NCBI RefSeq assembly: GCF_003369835.1
Contig: NZ_QPMJ01000002.1
Span: 1,178,001-1,242,000 of the forward strand
Direction of reading: 5' to 3'
Length of the DNA stretch: 64,000 nucleotides
From: Halorussus rarus
GTDB lineage: Archaea > Halobacteriota > Halobacteria > Halobacteriales > Haladaptataceae
The notes under the pieces are model-generated. The model had not been told where the DNA came from. It was given only the letters and a program-made list of their open reading frames with translations, and did not search any database. This document shows positions 51,257 to 59,240 of the stretch, piece by piece. The first letter of the stretch is position 1, and the number at the start of each line of letters is the position of its first letter. A program made the translations under genes and the position numbers.

Positions 51257-52330
51257 CTACGCCTCGCTCTCCGCACCCAGCTCAGCGAGCAGGTGGCCGA
51301 GCTGGACCCGGTCGCTCGACCCCTCGGCGAGCCCCATGTCGATCTCGCCGGCGAGCCGGGTCAGCTCGGCGAGTTCCGTCTCGCGACCCGTGTACCGGTT
51401 GGAGTTGCGCGCAACCTCCAGCACCTTCCGGAGCACCTCCTGGCCGTTGTACCCCTCGTCGACCAGCAGGTCGTCGAGGGTCTTGCGGGCGTCGGAGAAC
51501 TCGCCGGCCTCGGCGTCGTCGAGCATCTCCTCGATGCGTCCCCGGATGCCGATCTCCCGGACGGTCTGGACCGTCTCGCGGGTGATCTCGCCCTCCTTCT
51601 CGTGGAGCGTCTGGGCGCTCAGGATGGCCTCGCGGAGGTTGCCCTCCGCGTAGCCGGCCACCAGCCGGAGCCCCATCTCGTCGTACTCGACGCCCTCGGT
51701 CTCGGCGATGGACTGCAGGATGTCGACGATCTCGTCGTTCGTCGGCGCCCGGACCGCCACCGGGAAGCACCGCGACTTGATGGGCGGGATGAGCTTGGTG
51801 GGCTGGCGGGTGGTGACGACGAACTGGGTCGTCTCGTGGAACTGCTCCATCGTCCGGCGCAGCGACTGCTGGAAGTCCTCGCGGATGTCCTCGGCGTTGT
51901 CGAGCACCAGGGTCCGGTACCCCCCCGAGGAGGGCGCGTAGCCCGCGTACTCCTTGAGGATGTGGTTGATCATGTCGCGCTTCGACCACTGGCGCTTGTA
52001 CTGCTTGCGCTGGTCGGACCCCCGCCGGAACTGCTTGGAGAACTCGGTCTCGCCCTGGAGGAACTGCTCGAACCGCGGGTCGTTCCGTATCTCCTTCTTC
52101 GTCCGGTCGAAGAAGTCCGCGACGTTGAGTATCGTCAGGTCGTTGTCCGGGTCGGCGTGGGCCTCGCGGGCCAGCGCCCGGACCGCGGCGGTCTTGCCGG
52201 CGCCGGGCGGGCCGTGGAGGACGAGGTTGATCGGGTCGTCCACGGCCCGCTGGAGGTACTCGCGGACGTCCGACTGGGGCAGGTCGGCCAGGTCGGGCGC
52301 GTAGCGTTCGGTCCACAGCGGCGCGTCCAT
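51257..52330 (-). CDS. rfcC: Replication factor C small subunit paralogue (RfcC type)
   Basis: 357 residues from the ATG at 52328-52330; the GTG directly before it only adds one residue. Clamp-loader AAA+ module: LWTERYAPDLADLPQ, Walker A GPPGAGKT (40-47), an insert of about 40 residues with the line FSKQFRRGSDQRKQYKRQW, Walker B region LVLDNAED (normally DEAD/DEAE), sensor-1 TTRQPTKLIPPIKSRC with the SRC arginine finger, then the collar domain. Haloarchaea have two small-subunit paralogues; the altered Walker B and insert point to the divergent one, known as RfcC in Haloferax. It loads PCNA with RfcA/RfcB. Confidence 0.88.
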   Translation of the reverse strand: MDAPLWTERYAPDLADLPQSDVREYLQRAVDDPINLVLHGPPGAGKTAAVRALAREAHADPDNDLTILNVADFFDRTKKEIRNDPRFEQFLQGETEFSKQFRRGSDQRKQYKRQWSKRDMINHILKEYAGYAPSSGGYRTLVLDNAEDIREDFQQSLRRTMEQFHETTQFVVTTRQPTKLIPPIKSRCFPVAVRAPTNDEIVDILQSIAETEGVEYDEMGLRLVAGYAEGNLREAILSAQTLHEKEGEITRETVQTVREIGIRGRIEEMLDDAEAGEFSDARKTLDDLLVDEGYNGQEVLRKVLEVARNSNRYTGRETELAELTRLAGEIDMGLAEGSSDRVQLGHLLAELGAESEA

Positions 52331-52475
52331 CACCGGGAACTACGCAGTCGGCGGGTAAGAATCGGTCGGTCCGCGCCGCGGGTCGGGAACCCCCGACGCC
52401 CGCGGCGGTGGGAATCGGCCCGTCGAACGCGGCGGTGATCGACCCATCGAAGCCGGACTCGCGCCTGCGTCGCGG

Positions 52476-53537
52476 TCAGTTACCCCCGCTCTCGTCGTCG
52501 CTCTCGCGCTCGGACCGGAACGTCCGTTCGAGTTCCGCCGACCCGTTCTCGGTCTCGACCTCGACTTCGAGTTCGTCCGCGTCGGGCACCGCGAGCGTCA
52601 GGTTCCCGTCGGCGCCCGTGTTCCCCGCGACCGCTCCGTTCACCGAGACGGTCGCGTTCGCCACGCCGGTCCCGTTCCGGGTGACCGAGACGGTCGCGTT
52701 CCCGCCGCGGGTGACGTTCCCGACGAGGGTGGCGTTCAGCGCCGTCTCGTGTTCCGGCGCGGACTCGTCGCTCGCAGCTTTCTCGTCGTCCTCGCCCTTC
52801 TCGTTCTTCTCGTCCCTCTCATCGTCGTCCCCGTCCTTCGCGTCGCCTTTCTCCGCTTCACCGTCGGGTCGCTCGTCGTCGACGCTCTCTATCTCCTTGT
52901 CGGTCCCGGACTCGCCGATGACGGGCTTGAGGATGTACTTCCCGCTCTTGCCCGCCTCGAACACCGAGATGTCGAAGACGTAGTCGACCGATTCGTTCGC
53001 GCCCACCGCGAACGTCCGGTGGATCTGGAGCTTCCGACTCGGGAGTTTCACCCTGACCTGCTCGCCGCCCGTTAGGGTCCCGTTCACCTCGGCGACGTGG
53101 ACGAAGACCGTCTCGTAGGTCCCGTTCTCGACGGGAACCGTGCCGAGCCGCGTCGCGTTCGCACCCCGGAGCCGGGTCAGGTCCACGACGCGCTGGTCCA
53201 CCTCGTGCGTGGTCCAGCCGCCGCCGGCCCGCTGCAGGCCGATTTCGGAGACGGTGACGTTCAGGTGCGCGAAGTCGCCCATCGCGTTCTGCTCGTCGCT
53301 CAGGTAGAAGTTCACCGCGGTCGCGCTCTCGCCGGAGCCGGACGTCCCCGTGCCGGCGGGGGTCGGTCCCGCGTCAGTCGTCGCGGCGGACGACTCCGTG
53401 CCGGTGGTCGTCGTCTCCACCTCGGTCGTCGTTTCGGCGTCGCCGGAATCGGGCGACGCGGTCGGTCCTCCCTGCCCGCCGACGCAACCGGCGAGCAGCA
53501 GTGCGACCGCGAGACAGACGGCAGCGTATCGTCCCAT
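52476..53537 (-). CDS. DUF4382 lipoprotein with acidic linker and Ig-like end
   Basis: 353 residues from the ATG at 53535-53537. Signal AAVCLAVALLLAGC with lipobox at residue about 18 (Sec type, no twin Arg), Thr/Ser-rich tether, a DUF4382 domain (about 65-185; VNFYLSDEQNAMGDFAHLNVTVSEIGL... DVSVF-like ending VDYVFDISVFEAGKSGKYILKPVIGE), then a very charged stretch (EKGDAKDGDDDERDEKNEKGEDDEK) and a C-terminal Ig-like domain with NATVSVNGAVAGNTGADG. Surface-anchored, function unknown. It shares the NxTVSV/GADG style with the secreted protein at 41.7 kb, and both are minus strand. Confidence 0.82.
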   Translation of the reverse strand: MGRYAAVCLAVALLLAGCVGGQGGPTASPDSGDAETTTEVETTTTGTESSAATTDAGPTPAGTGTSGSGESATAVNFYLSDEQNAMGDFAHLNVTVSEIGLQRAGGGWTTHEVDQRVVDLTRLRGANATRLGTVPVENGTYETVFVHVAEVNGTLTGGEQVRVKLPSRKLQIHRTFAVGANESVDYVFDISVFEAGKSGKYILKPVIGESGTDKEIESVDDERPDGEAEKGDAKDGDDDERDEKNEKGEDDEKAASDESAPEHETALNATLVGNVTRGGNATVSVTRNGTGVANATVSVNGAVAGNTGADGNLTLAVPDADELEVEVETENGSAELERTFRSERESDDESGGN

Positions 53538-53683
53538 GTCGGTTCGGCGCAACTCGGCTCCGATTGATAAATGGTCGTTTTCGTTCGCGCCCGTTCGCGA
53601 CCCGCCGTCCTCGGGCTATTAAACGGTCTCGGATCGCCGAAAAAGAGGAAGTTTCCGCTTCCGGAGTTTGCTCCGCGTCGGCG

Positions 53684-55651
53684 TTACGCCTCGGTCGTCG
53701 TCTCCTCGACTACCTGGGTCGTCTCGCCGTTCGCGGGCGTCTCGGTCGCCTCGGGCGTCTCTGTCTCCTCGGGCGTCTCTGTCTCGACCGCGGTGGTCGT
53801 CTCCGCGCTCGGTTCCTCGATCACGATGACCGCGAGCTCACCGAAGTCGCGGGTGTACACCCCGTGGATGTACTGGCCGCCGGGCACGCCCTCGGTATCG
53901 ATCTCGAAGGTCACGGTGGTCTGCTCACCGGCGTCGAGGGTGACCGTCTGGCGCGCGATGGCGGTGCCCTCGAGCCGGAAGACGACCTCCTGGGTCGCCT
54001 GCTGGTCGTTCAGGTTCGAGACGGTGGCGCTCACCTCGATGGTGTCGCCGGCCGACGCGTCCTCGGGTGCATCGAGGTTCGAGACCTCGAACGACTGGAG
54101 GTCGGCCGCCGCGGTCGTCGTCTCCTCGACCGCTTCAGTCGTCGTCTCTTCGACTTCTTCAGTCGTCTCTACGGGTTCTTCGGTCGTCGTCTCCTCAACT
54201 CCCTCAGTTGTCTCTACGGGTTCTTCAGTGGTGGTCTCCTCGACGACCTCGGTCGTCTCTACGGGTTCTTCGGTCGTCGTCTCTTCGATCTCTTCAGTCG
54301 TCTCTACGGGTTCTTCGGTCGTCGTCTCTTCGATCTCTTCAGTCGTCTCTACGGGTTCTTCGGTCGTCGTGGTCTCCTCGACCGCTTCGGTCGTGGTTAC
54401 CTCGACCACCTCGGTCGTGGTCTCCTCACCCGGCTCCGCCGGGGTCGTGGTCATCATCGGCGGCTCCGGAAGCTCAACGCCCTCCGGGGCCGTGATGACG
54501 AACGTCACGTTCTCGACCTGGACGTTCTGGATGACGTACCGGACGGTCGGGATGTCCTGCGAGAGGTTCTGCTCGATCATCTGCTCGACCTGCTCGGGAC
54601 TATGCGTCGTCACGGGCGGCGCCTGTTGCTGGGCGGCCGCGCTCTGGCGGAGGATTTCAGAGAGGTTCAGGACGACCCGCCGGTCCTGGATGGTGAGGTT
54701 CCCGACGGTCTCGGTCCGGTCGGGCGTCTCCTCGTCGCCGATGACGAAGGACCACCGGTCGATGTTCATCTGTTCGACCTTGAAGACCATCTGGCGCATC
54801 TCGTCGGCTTCGGCCGTCGTGGTCGTGGTCTCCTCGACTTCCTCGGTCGTGGTCTCCTCGACCGCCTCGGTCGTGGTCTCCTCGACCGCCTCGGTCGTCG
54901 TCTCTTCGATCTCTTCGGTCGTCGTCTCTTCGATCTCTTCGGTCGTCGTCTCTTCGATCTCTTCGGTCGTCTCTACGACTTCCTCAGTGGTGGTCTCCTC
55001 GACGACCTCGGTCGTCTCGACGGCTTCCTCGGTCGTGGTCTCCTCGACCGCCTCGGTCGTCGTGGTCGTCTCCTGCGCGACGCTCACGTTCGCCTCGTTG
55101 ACCAGAATCTCGTTGTCGACGGTGTACGGACCGTCGAGATTCCCGGTCGAGAGGACGAAGTCGTACACCTGGTTGTCGTTGGTGTCCAGGTGGGGCATGG
55201 CGATGAGCGTCTGGGTCTCGGTGATAGGCCGGGCGAGCGTGATAGTCACGTCCTCGTGGGTCCCGGGTTCGAGATACACGGAGTTGCCGAGCACGCTCGC
55301 CAGCGGAGCGTCCTGGACCGAGCTGTCGTGGATGGCGATGAAGCCGCCCTCCGGCAGGGTCGCCGACTCGATGACGACCTGCTCGCCGTCAGATTCCTGT
55401 TCGTTGAGGGTGACGCTCGCCTCGTCCTGCTGGGCCGGTTCGTCAGCTTCTCGCGTCGTCTCCGCGGCGCCGTCGGCCGCGGTCGTCTCCTCGCCGTCCG
55501 CCGCCGTGGTGGTCTCCTGCACGCCGACCGCGTTCGTCCCGGCGTCGGATGGCGAACTACTCGTCACCGCGAGCGATACTGCCGTCCCGCTCGCTAAAAT
55601 CAACAGTACCGCCATGAAGACGGCACTAAGTGTCCTTGTGTCACGTGTCAT
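53684..55651 (-). CDS. Surface protein with DUF7282 and CARDB-like domains and Thr/Glu repeats
   Basis: 655 residues from the internal ATG at 55649-55651, which leaves a clean signal sequence (TLSAVFMAVLLILASGTAVSLA). First globular part (about 75-175) is a DUF7282-like beta domain (EGGFIAIHDSSVQDAPLASVLG). Then comes an EETTT-repeat rod, a second globular part, a longer repeat rod with perfect 15-residue units (VETTEEIEETTTEEP), and a CARDB-like domain (about 530-610). It ends in a third Thr/Glu tail without a sorting motif. The dense Thr is a likely O-glycosylation target; the rods would hold the domains away from the cell. Confidence 0.85.
   Translation of the reverse strand: MTRDTRTLSAVFMAVLLILASGTAVSLAVTSSSPSDAGTNAVGVQETTTAADGEETTAADGAAETTREADEPAQQDEASVTLNEQESDGEQVVIESATLPEGGFIAIHDSSVQDAPLASVLGNSVYLEPGTHEDVTITLARPITETQTLIAMPHLDTNDNQVYDFVLSTGNLDGPYTVDNEILVNEANVSVAQETTTTTEAVEETTTEEAVETTEVVEETTTEEVVETTEEIEETTTEEIEETTTEEIEETTTEAVEETTTEAVEETTTEEVEETTTTTAEADEMRQMVFKVEQMNIDRWSFVIGDEETPDRTETVGNLTIQDRRVVLNLSEILRQSAAAQQQAPPVTTHSPEQVEQMIEQNLSQDIPTVRYVIQNVQVENVTFVITAPEGVELPEPPMMTTTPAEPGEETTTEVVEVTTTEAVEETTTTEEPVETTEEIEETTTEEPVETTEEIEETTTEEPVETTEVVEETTTEEPVETTEGVEETTTEEPVETTEEVEETTTEAVEETTTAAADLQSFEVSNLDAPEDASAGDTIEVSATVSNLNDQQATQEVVFRLEGTAIARQTVTLDAGEQTTVTFEIDTEGVPGGQYIHGVYTRDFGELAVIVIEEPSAETTTAVETETPEETETPEATETPANGETTQVVEETTTEA
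54115..54420. repeat. 45-bp tandem repeats in the surface-protein gene
   Basis: Three perfect steps of 45 bp are visible (TCTCTACGGG at 54256, 54301 and 54346), with degenerate units on both sides. Each unit encodes 15 residues. Such arrays expand and shrink by slippage. Confidence 0.8.
54820..55075. repeat. 24-bp tandem repeats in the surface-protein gene
   Basis: Units repeat at 54901, 54925 and 54949 (24 bp), each encoding EEIEETTT; similar degenerate units surround them. Confidence 0.75.
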
Positions 55652-55897
55652 GTGTAACCCCCATTCCGCAACGAATCGGACGACGAGTCCGCGAATAAAC
55701 GGACGCGACCGTTCACGCACGTAACAACCAGATACATCTGATTAGGCCGGGACTATCCGGCGATTCGCCCGGCGGTGTCCCTGTCGTAACCGGCTATTTC
55801 CGTCGGGGTAATTTCGCGTACCTCGCGCTCTATCTGAGGCACCCGACCGCTCGTTTCGAAGGCGCTTTCCCGCGGGGACCCCGACGTACGTCCGAGG

Positions 55898-56824
55898 ATG
55901 TCGATGCGCGTGACCTTTCTCGGAACCGGCGGGGCAGTGCCGACGACAGAGCGGAATCCGAGCTCGGTGCTGGTCAACCGGGAGGGCGACCGGTTGCTGT
56001 TCGACGCGGGCGAGGGCACCCAGCGACAGATGATGCGCTTCGGGACCGGCTTCACCATCTCCGACATCTTCCTCACCCACCTCCACGGCGACCACGTGCT
56101 CGGACTGCCGGGCCTCGTCCAGACCCTCGACTTCAACGACCGCGAGCGGGCGCTCTCGGTCTACACCCCCGCCGGCACCGAGGAGGACGTCGACGCGCTC
56201 ATCCGCGCCGCCGACAATCGGCCGTCGTTCCCGGTCCACGTCTACGGCGTCGGGCCCGACGAGGCCGCGGTCCGGCGCGACGACTACGCGGTCCGGACGT
56301 TCCGGACCGACCACGACACCAACGCGGTGGGGTACGCGCTGGTCGAGGACGACCGCAAGGGCCGGTTCGACCGCGACCGAGCCGAGGAACTGGGCGTCCC
56401 GGTCGGGCCGAAGTTCTCGCAGCTCCACGAGGGCGACCCGGTCGAACTGGAGGACGGCACGGTCGTCGAACCCGACCAGGTGGTCGGCGACCCTCGGCCC
56501 GGGCGCAAGGTCGTCTACACCGGCGACACTCGACCGAGCGACCGCGTCGCCGAAGTCGCCGAGGGAGCCGACCTGCTGATCCACGACGCCACCTTCGCCG
56601 ACGACCGCGCCGACCGCGCCGGCGACACCGGCCACTCGACCGCGCACCAGGCCGGCGAGATCGCGAGCCGGTCCGGCGCCGAGCGCCTCGCGCTGACCCA
56701 CGTCTCCTCGCGGTACGCCGGCGACGTCTCCGCCCACCTCGCGGAGGCCCGCGAGGCGTTCGACGGCGAGACGTTCCTGCCCGACGACGGGCTGACCCGC
56801 GAGATCCCGTACCCCGACGAGTAG
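55898..56824 (+). CDS. rnz: RNase Z (tRNA 3' endonuclease)
   Basis: 308 residues. Zinc-dependent beta-lactamase fold: FLGTGGAVPT, HLHGDHVLGLPGL (61-66 are the HxHxDH ligands), FRTDHDTNAVGYAL, VVYTGDTRPSD, GHSTAHQAGEIA and LTHVSSRY. It cuts tRNA precursors at the 3' end before CCA addition. Start at the ATG at 55898; an in-frame ATG two codons later (55904) is equally good by family alignment. The gap before it holds a small CAGAT-AC-ATCTG palindrome (55729-55740). Confidence 0.95.
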   Translation: MSMRVTFLGTGGAVPTTERNPSSVLVNREGDRLLFDAGEGTQRQMMRFGTGFTISDIFLTHLHGDHVLGLPGLVQTLDFNDRERALSVYTPAGTEEDVDALIRAADNRPSFPVHVYGVGPDEAAVRRDDYAVRTFRTDHDTNAVGYALVEDDRKGRFDRDRAEELGVPVGPKFSQLHEGDPVELEDGTVVEPDQVVGDPRPGRKVVYTGDTRPSDRVAEVAEGADLLIHDATFADDRADRAGDTGHSTAHQAGEIASRSGAERLALTHVSSRYAGDVSAHLAEAREAFDGETFLPDDGLTREIPYPDE

Positions 56825-56972
56825 CGCGGAGCGAGCGCCCGAAACGGGCGTCGCCGCGGCGGCGACCGCCACGCCACGACCGGTCATCCGCCGACAGTTC
56901 TCGGTTGGACACGCGGTAATAATTTAATCTATTACTGTGATATTATTTGTCGTGGGGTAGGAAAATTGGCAG

Positions 56973-56979
56973 GTTTTAT
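56973..56979 (+). promoter_or_regulatory. TATA-like box of the 5'-nucleotidase gene
   Basis: TTTTATC is centred 31 bp before the ATG at 57007. A 33-bp AT-rich block (56917-56949) lies directly upstream. Confidence 0.5.
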
Positions 56980-57006
56980 CACAGCCATCTGCTACCTCTC
57001 GACTGC

Positions 57007-59112
57007 ATGCGCAGACACACATCGCTGCTACTGGTTCTCTGTCTCGTCGTCGCGGGCGCGGTCCCGCCGGCGGCGGCGCAGGCGACGAGTCCGAGTGACG
57101 CGGAGACGACCGCTCGCGACGCGGCCACGTCCGCGCCCGGACTCGCGCCGACCGCGGCGGAGACCCCGCAGAACAACTCCACGACGCTCACGATACTGTC
57201 GTACAACGACGTCCAGACCGCGGCGGCCGAGAACGGCACGCTGCCGCGGTTGGTGACGCTGATAGGGCAGCGACGGGCCGCCCACGACAACCCCACCGTG
57301 GTCGTCGGCGGCGGCGACCAGGTCAGCCCCCACTCGCTGTCGCCGCTCAGCCAGTGGCGGGTGCCGGTGAAGGCGCTGAACGTCGTCGACCCGGCCGCCG
57401 AGGTCGTCGGGAACCACGACCTCGACTACGGTTTCGGCGCGGTCGCGAACTACAGCAACGCCTCGGACTTCCCGTGGCTGATGGCCAACATCGTCGACGA
57501 GAGCACGGGCGAGCCGATCCCCGGCGCCGAGCCCTACACCGTGGTCGAGCGCCAGGGCGTGAAGGTCGGCATCGTCGGGGTGGCCGACGAGAAGATCAAG
57601 TCCAAGACCGCGGTCGACTTCGACGAGGCGGGCTACGAGCTGCAGAACTACTCGGAGGTCGCCGGCGAGTACGCCACGATGCTCAAGCAGGAGCGGAACG
57701 TCGACGTGGTGGTCGTCTCGGCCCACCTCGGCGTGCCCGTGGCCAAGGAGCTGGCCAACGAGACCGAGCACGTCGACGCCATCGTTGTCGGCGACGACGA
57801 GGTCGAGTACCCGCCCGCGGAGACCGGCGGCGCGGTCATCGTGGAGGCCGAGGCCCGCGCCGAGCACCTCGCGGAGCTCAACCTCACCGTCGAGAACGGC
57901 GAGGTGACGGCGTGGAACGGCCGGCTGCTCGACGTGACCGAGAACGTGACCAAGAACGAGACGGTTGCGAACGCCATCACCGAGGCCCGCTCGGCGGAGC
58001 TCTCGAAGGTCGCCGGGAGGACCGACGTCGAGCTCGACGCCCGCTTCTCCCCGAACTACCACGACGAGACCGCGCTGGGCAATCTCATCGGCGACTCGTT
58101 CCTCGCCCAGACCGGCGCGGACGTGGCCATCACCAACGCGGGCGGCATCCGGTCGAACAGCGTCTACGGCCCCGGCAATCTGTCGGTCGGCGACGTGTAC
58201 AACGTCCTGCCGTTCCAGAACACGCTGGTCACGGTCGAGCTGACCGGCACCCAGATCGAGCGGCTGCTCGCCAGCCAGGTCGTCACGCTCGAGAGCGAGA
58301 CCGGCCAGCAGTACGGCGCCGAGGCCCAGCTCCAGGTCGGCGGCATCTCCTACGAGTGGGTCGGCCACAACGACACGGACGAGCAGATTCGCGACGCGTG
58401 GGTCGGCGGCGAGCCCCTGCGCGAGGACGAGACCTACGAGGTCACGGTCAACTCCTACATGGCGGGCTGGGACGACTCGGTGCTCGAGAACGCCACCGTG
58501 GTCAGCGAGTCCCACACGCTCTACGGGACGGCCCTGCTGAACTACGTCCGGGAGAACAGCCCGGTCTCGCCGACGGACGCCAACCGCATCCGGCGTGTCG
58601 ACGCCGAGGTCGCGACCGAGTCCGTCGAGGTCTCGGAGGGCACCGTCGCCGTCTCGCTGGCCGCCCCGAACGGCACCCAGAACGTCAGCGACGGCTTCTA
58701 CGCGGCTACGGGTAACGCGAGCCAGCGCCTCGCGGCCGAGTCGACGACGCTCGACGCGGACACCGTGACGGTCGCGTTCGACCTCGCGGACCTCCGCGCG
58801 ATGGCGGACGGCGACGCCGTCCAGATCTACGGCGGCTACAACACCTCCGCGTACCAGCGCGTCTACTTCGAGAACTCGGTGCTGAACGCCGAGCTCTCGG
58901 CCGACGAGTTCGCCGCGGAGACGACCGCGGCGACCACCTCGAAGCCGGCGACCACGGTCGACACCACCACGGTGACGACGCAGGAGGCCCCGGTCGAGGA
59001 CGCGACCGAGACGACGACCGTCGACGGCGAGTCCGACATCCCCGGTTTCACCCCGGTGATCGCCGTCGTCGCGCTGCTCGCGGCCGCCCTCGTGGCGATG
59101 CGTCGGGCCTGA
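57007..59112 (+). CDS. Cell-surface 5'-nucleotidase/metallophosphatase with PGF-CTERM anchor
   Basis: 701 residues from the ATG at 57007. Sec signal (RRHTSLLLVLCLVVAGAVPPAAA), metallophosphatase domain (about 60-330: SYNDVQTAAAENG, VVVGGGDQVSP, VVGNHDLDYG), the 5'-nucleotidase substrate domain with TNAGGIRSNSVYGPGNLS and QNTLVTVELTG, a beta-rich region, a Thr-rich stalk and finally PGFTPVIAVVALLAAALVAMRRA, which is a PGF-CTERM signal for archaeosortase A and lipid attachment. It releases phosphate from nucleotides outside the cell. The metal-binding Asp-His pair normally written NDxHG is NDVQ here, a deviation from the family. Confidence 0.9.
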   Translation: MRRHTSLLLVLCLVVAGAVPPAAAQATSPSDAETTARDAATSAPGLAPTAAETPQNNSTTLTILSYNDVQTAAAENGTLPRLVTLIGQRRAAHDNPTVVVGGGDQVSPHSLSPLSQWRVPVKALNVVDPAAEVVGNHDLDYGFGAVANYSNASDFPWLMANIVDESTGEPIPGAEPYTVVERQGVKVGIVGVADEKIKSKTAVDFDEAGYELQNYSEVAGEYATMLKQERNVDVVVVSAHLGVPVAKELANETEHVDAIVVGDDEVEYPPAETGGAVIVEAEARAEHLAELNLTVENGEVTAWNGRLLDVTENVTKNETVANAITEARSAELSKVAGRTDVELDARFSPNYHDETALGNLIGDSFLAQTGADVAITNAGGIRSNSVYGPGNLSVGDVYNVLPFQNTLVTVELTGTQIERLLASQVVTLESETGQQYGAEAQLQVGGISYEWVGHNDTDEQIRDAWVGGEPLREDETYEVTVNSYMAGWDDSVLENATVVSESHTLYGTALLNYVRENSPVSPTDANRIRRVDAEVATESVEVSEGTVAVSLAAPNGTQNVSDGFYAATGNASQRLAAESTTLDADTVTVAFDLADLRAMADGDAVQIYGGYNTSAYQRVYFENSVLNAELSADEFAAETTAATTSKPATTVDTTTVTTQEAPVEDATETTTVDGESDIPGFTPVIAVVALLAAALVAMRRA

Positions 59113-59116
59113 CCGA

Positions 59117-59140
59117 CGCGCGGTTTCCCTTTTTCTCGCG
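59117..59140 (+). terminator. T-rich stretch after the 5'-nucleotidase gene
   Basis: GTTTCCCTTTTTCTC lies a few bases after the stop codon; five consecutive Ts on the coding strand fit an archaeal terminator. Confidence 0.45.
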
Positions 59141-59210
59141 CCAGGTCGATGGACATCTCGGACAGCTCCCGGCGCCACCTCGTACCGCGGAATCGGGACC
59201 CCGCGTCGGA

Positions 59211-59217
59211 TTTATAT
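59211..59217 (+). promoter_or_regulatory. TATA-like box of the DUF460 gene
   Basis: TTTATAT is centred 27 bp before the GTG at 59241, supporting that start. Confidence 0.6.
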
Positions 59218-59240
59218 CCGCCCGCACCCTACGGCCGGCC

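Noticed and set aside
54115-55075. CRISPR-like array
   Set aside because: Repeats are directly adjacent multiples of three, without spacers, and translate to EETTT units in a secreted protein.
57028-59178. 716-codon minus-strand frame opposite the nucleotidase
   Set aside because: Antisense shadow; lacks a signal peptide and motifs, while the plus strand has signal, metal sites and PGF-CTERM.
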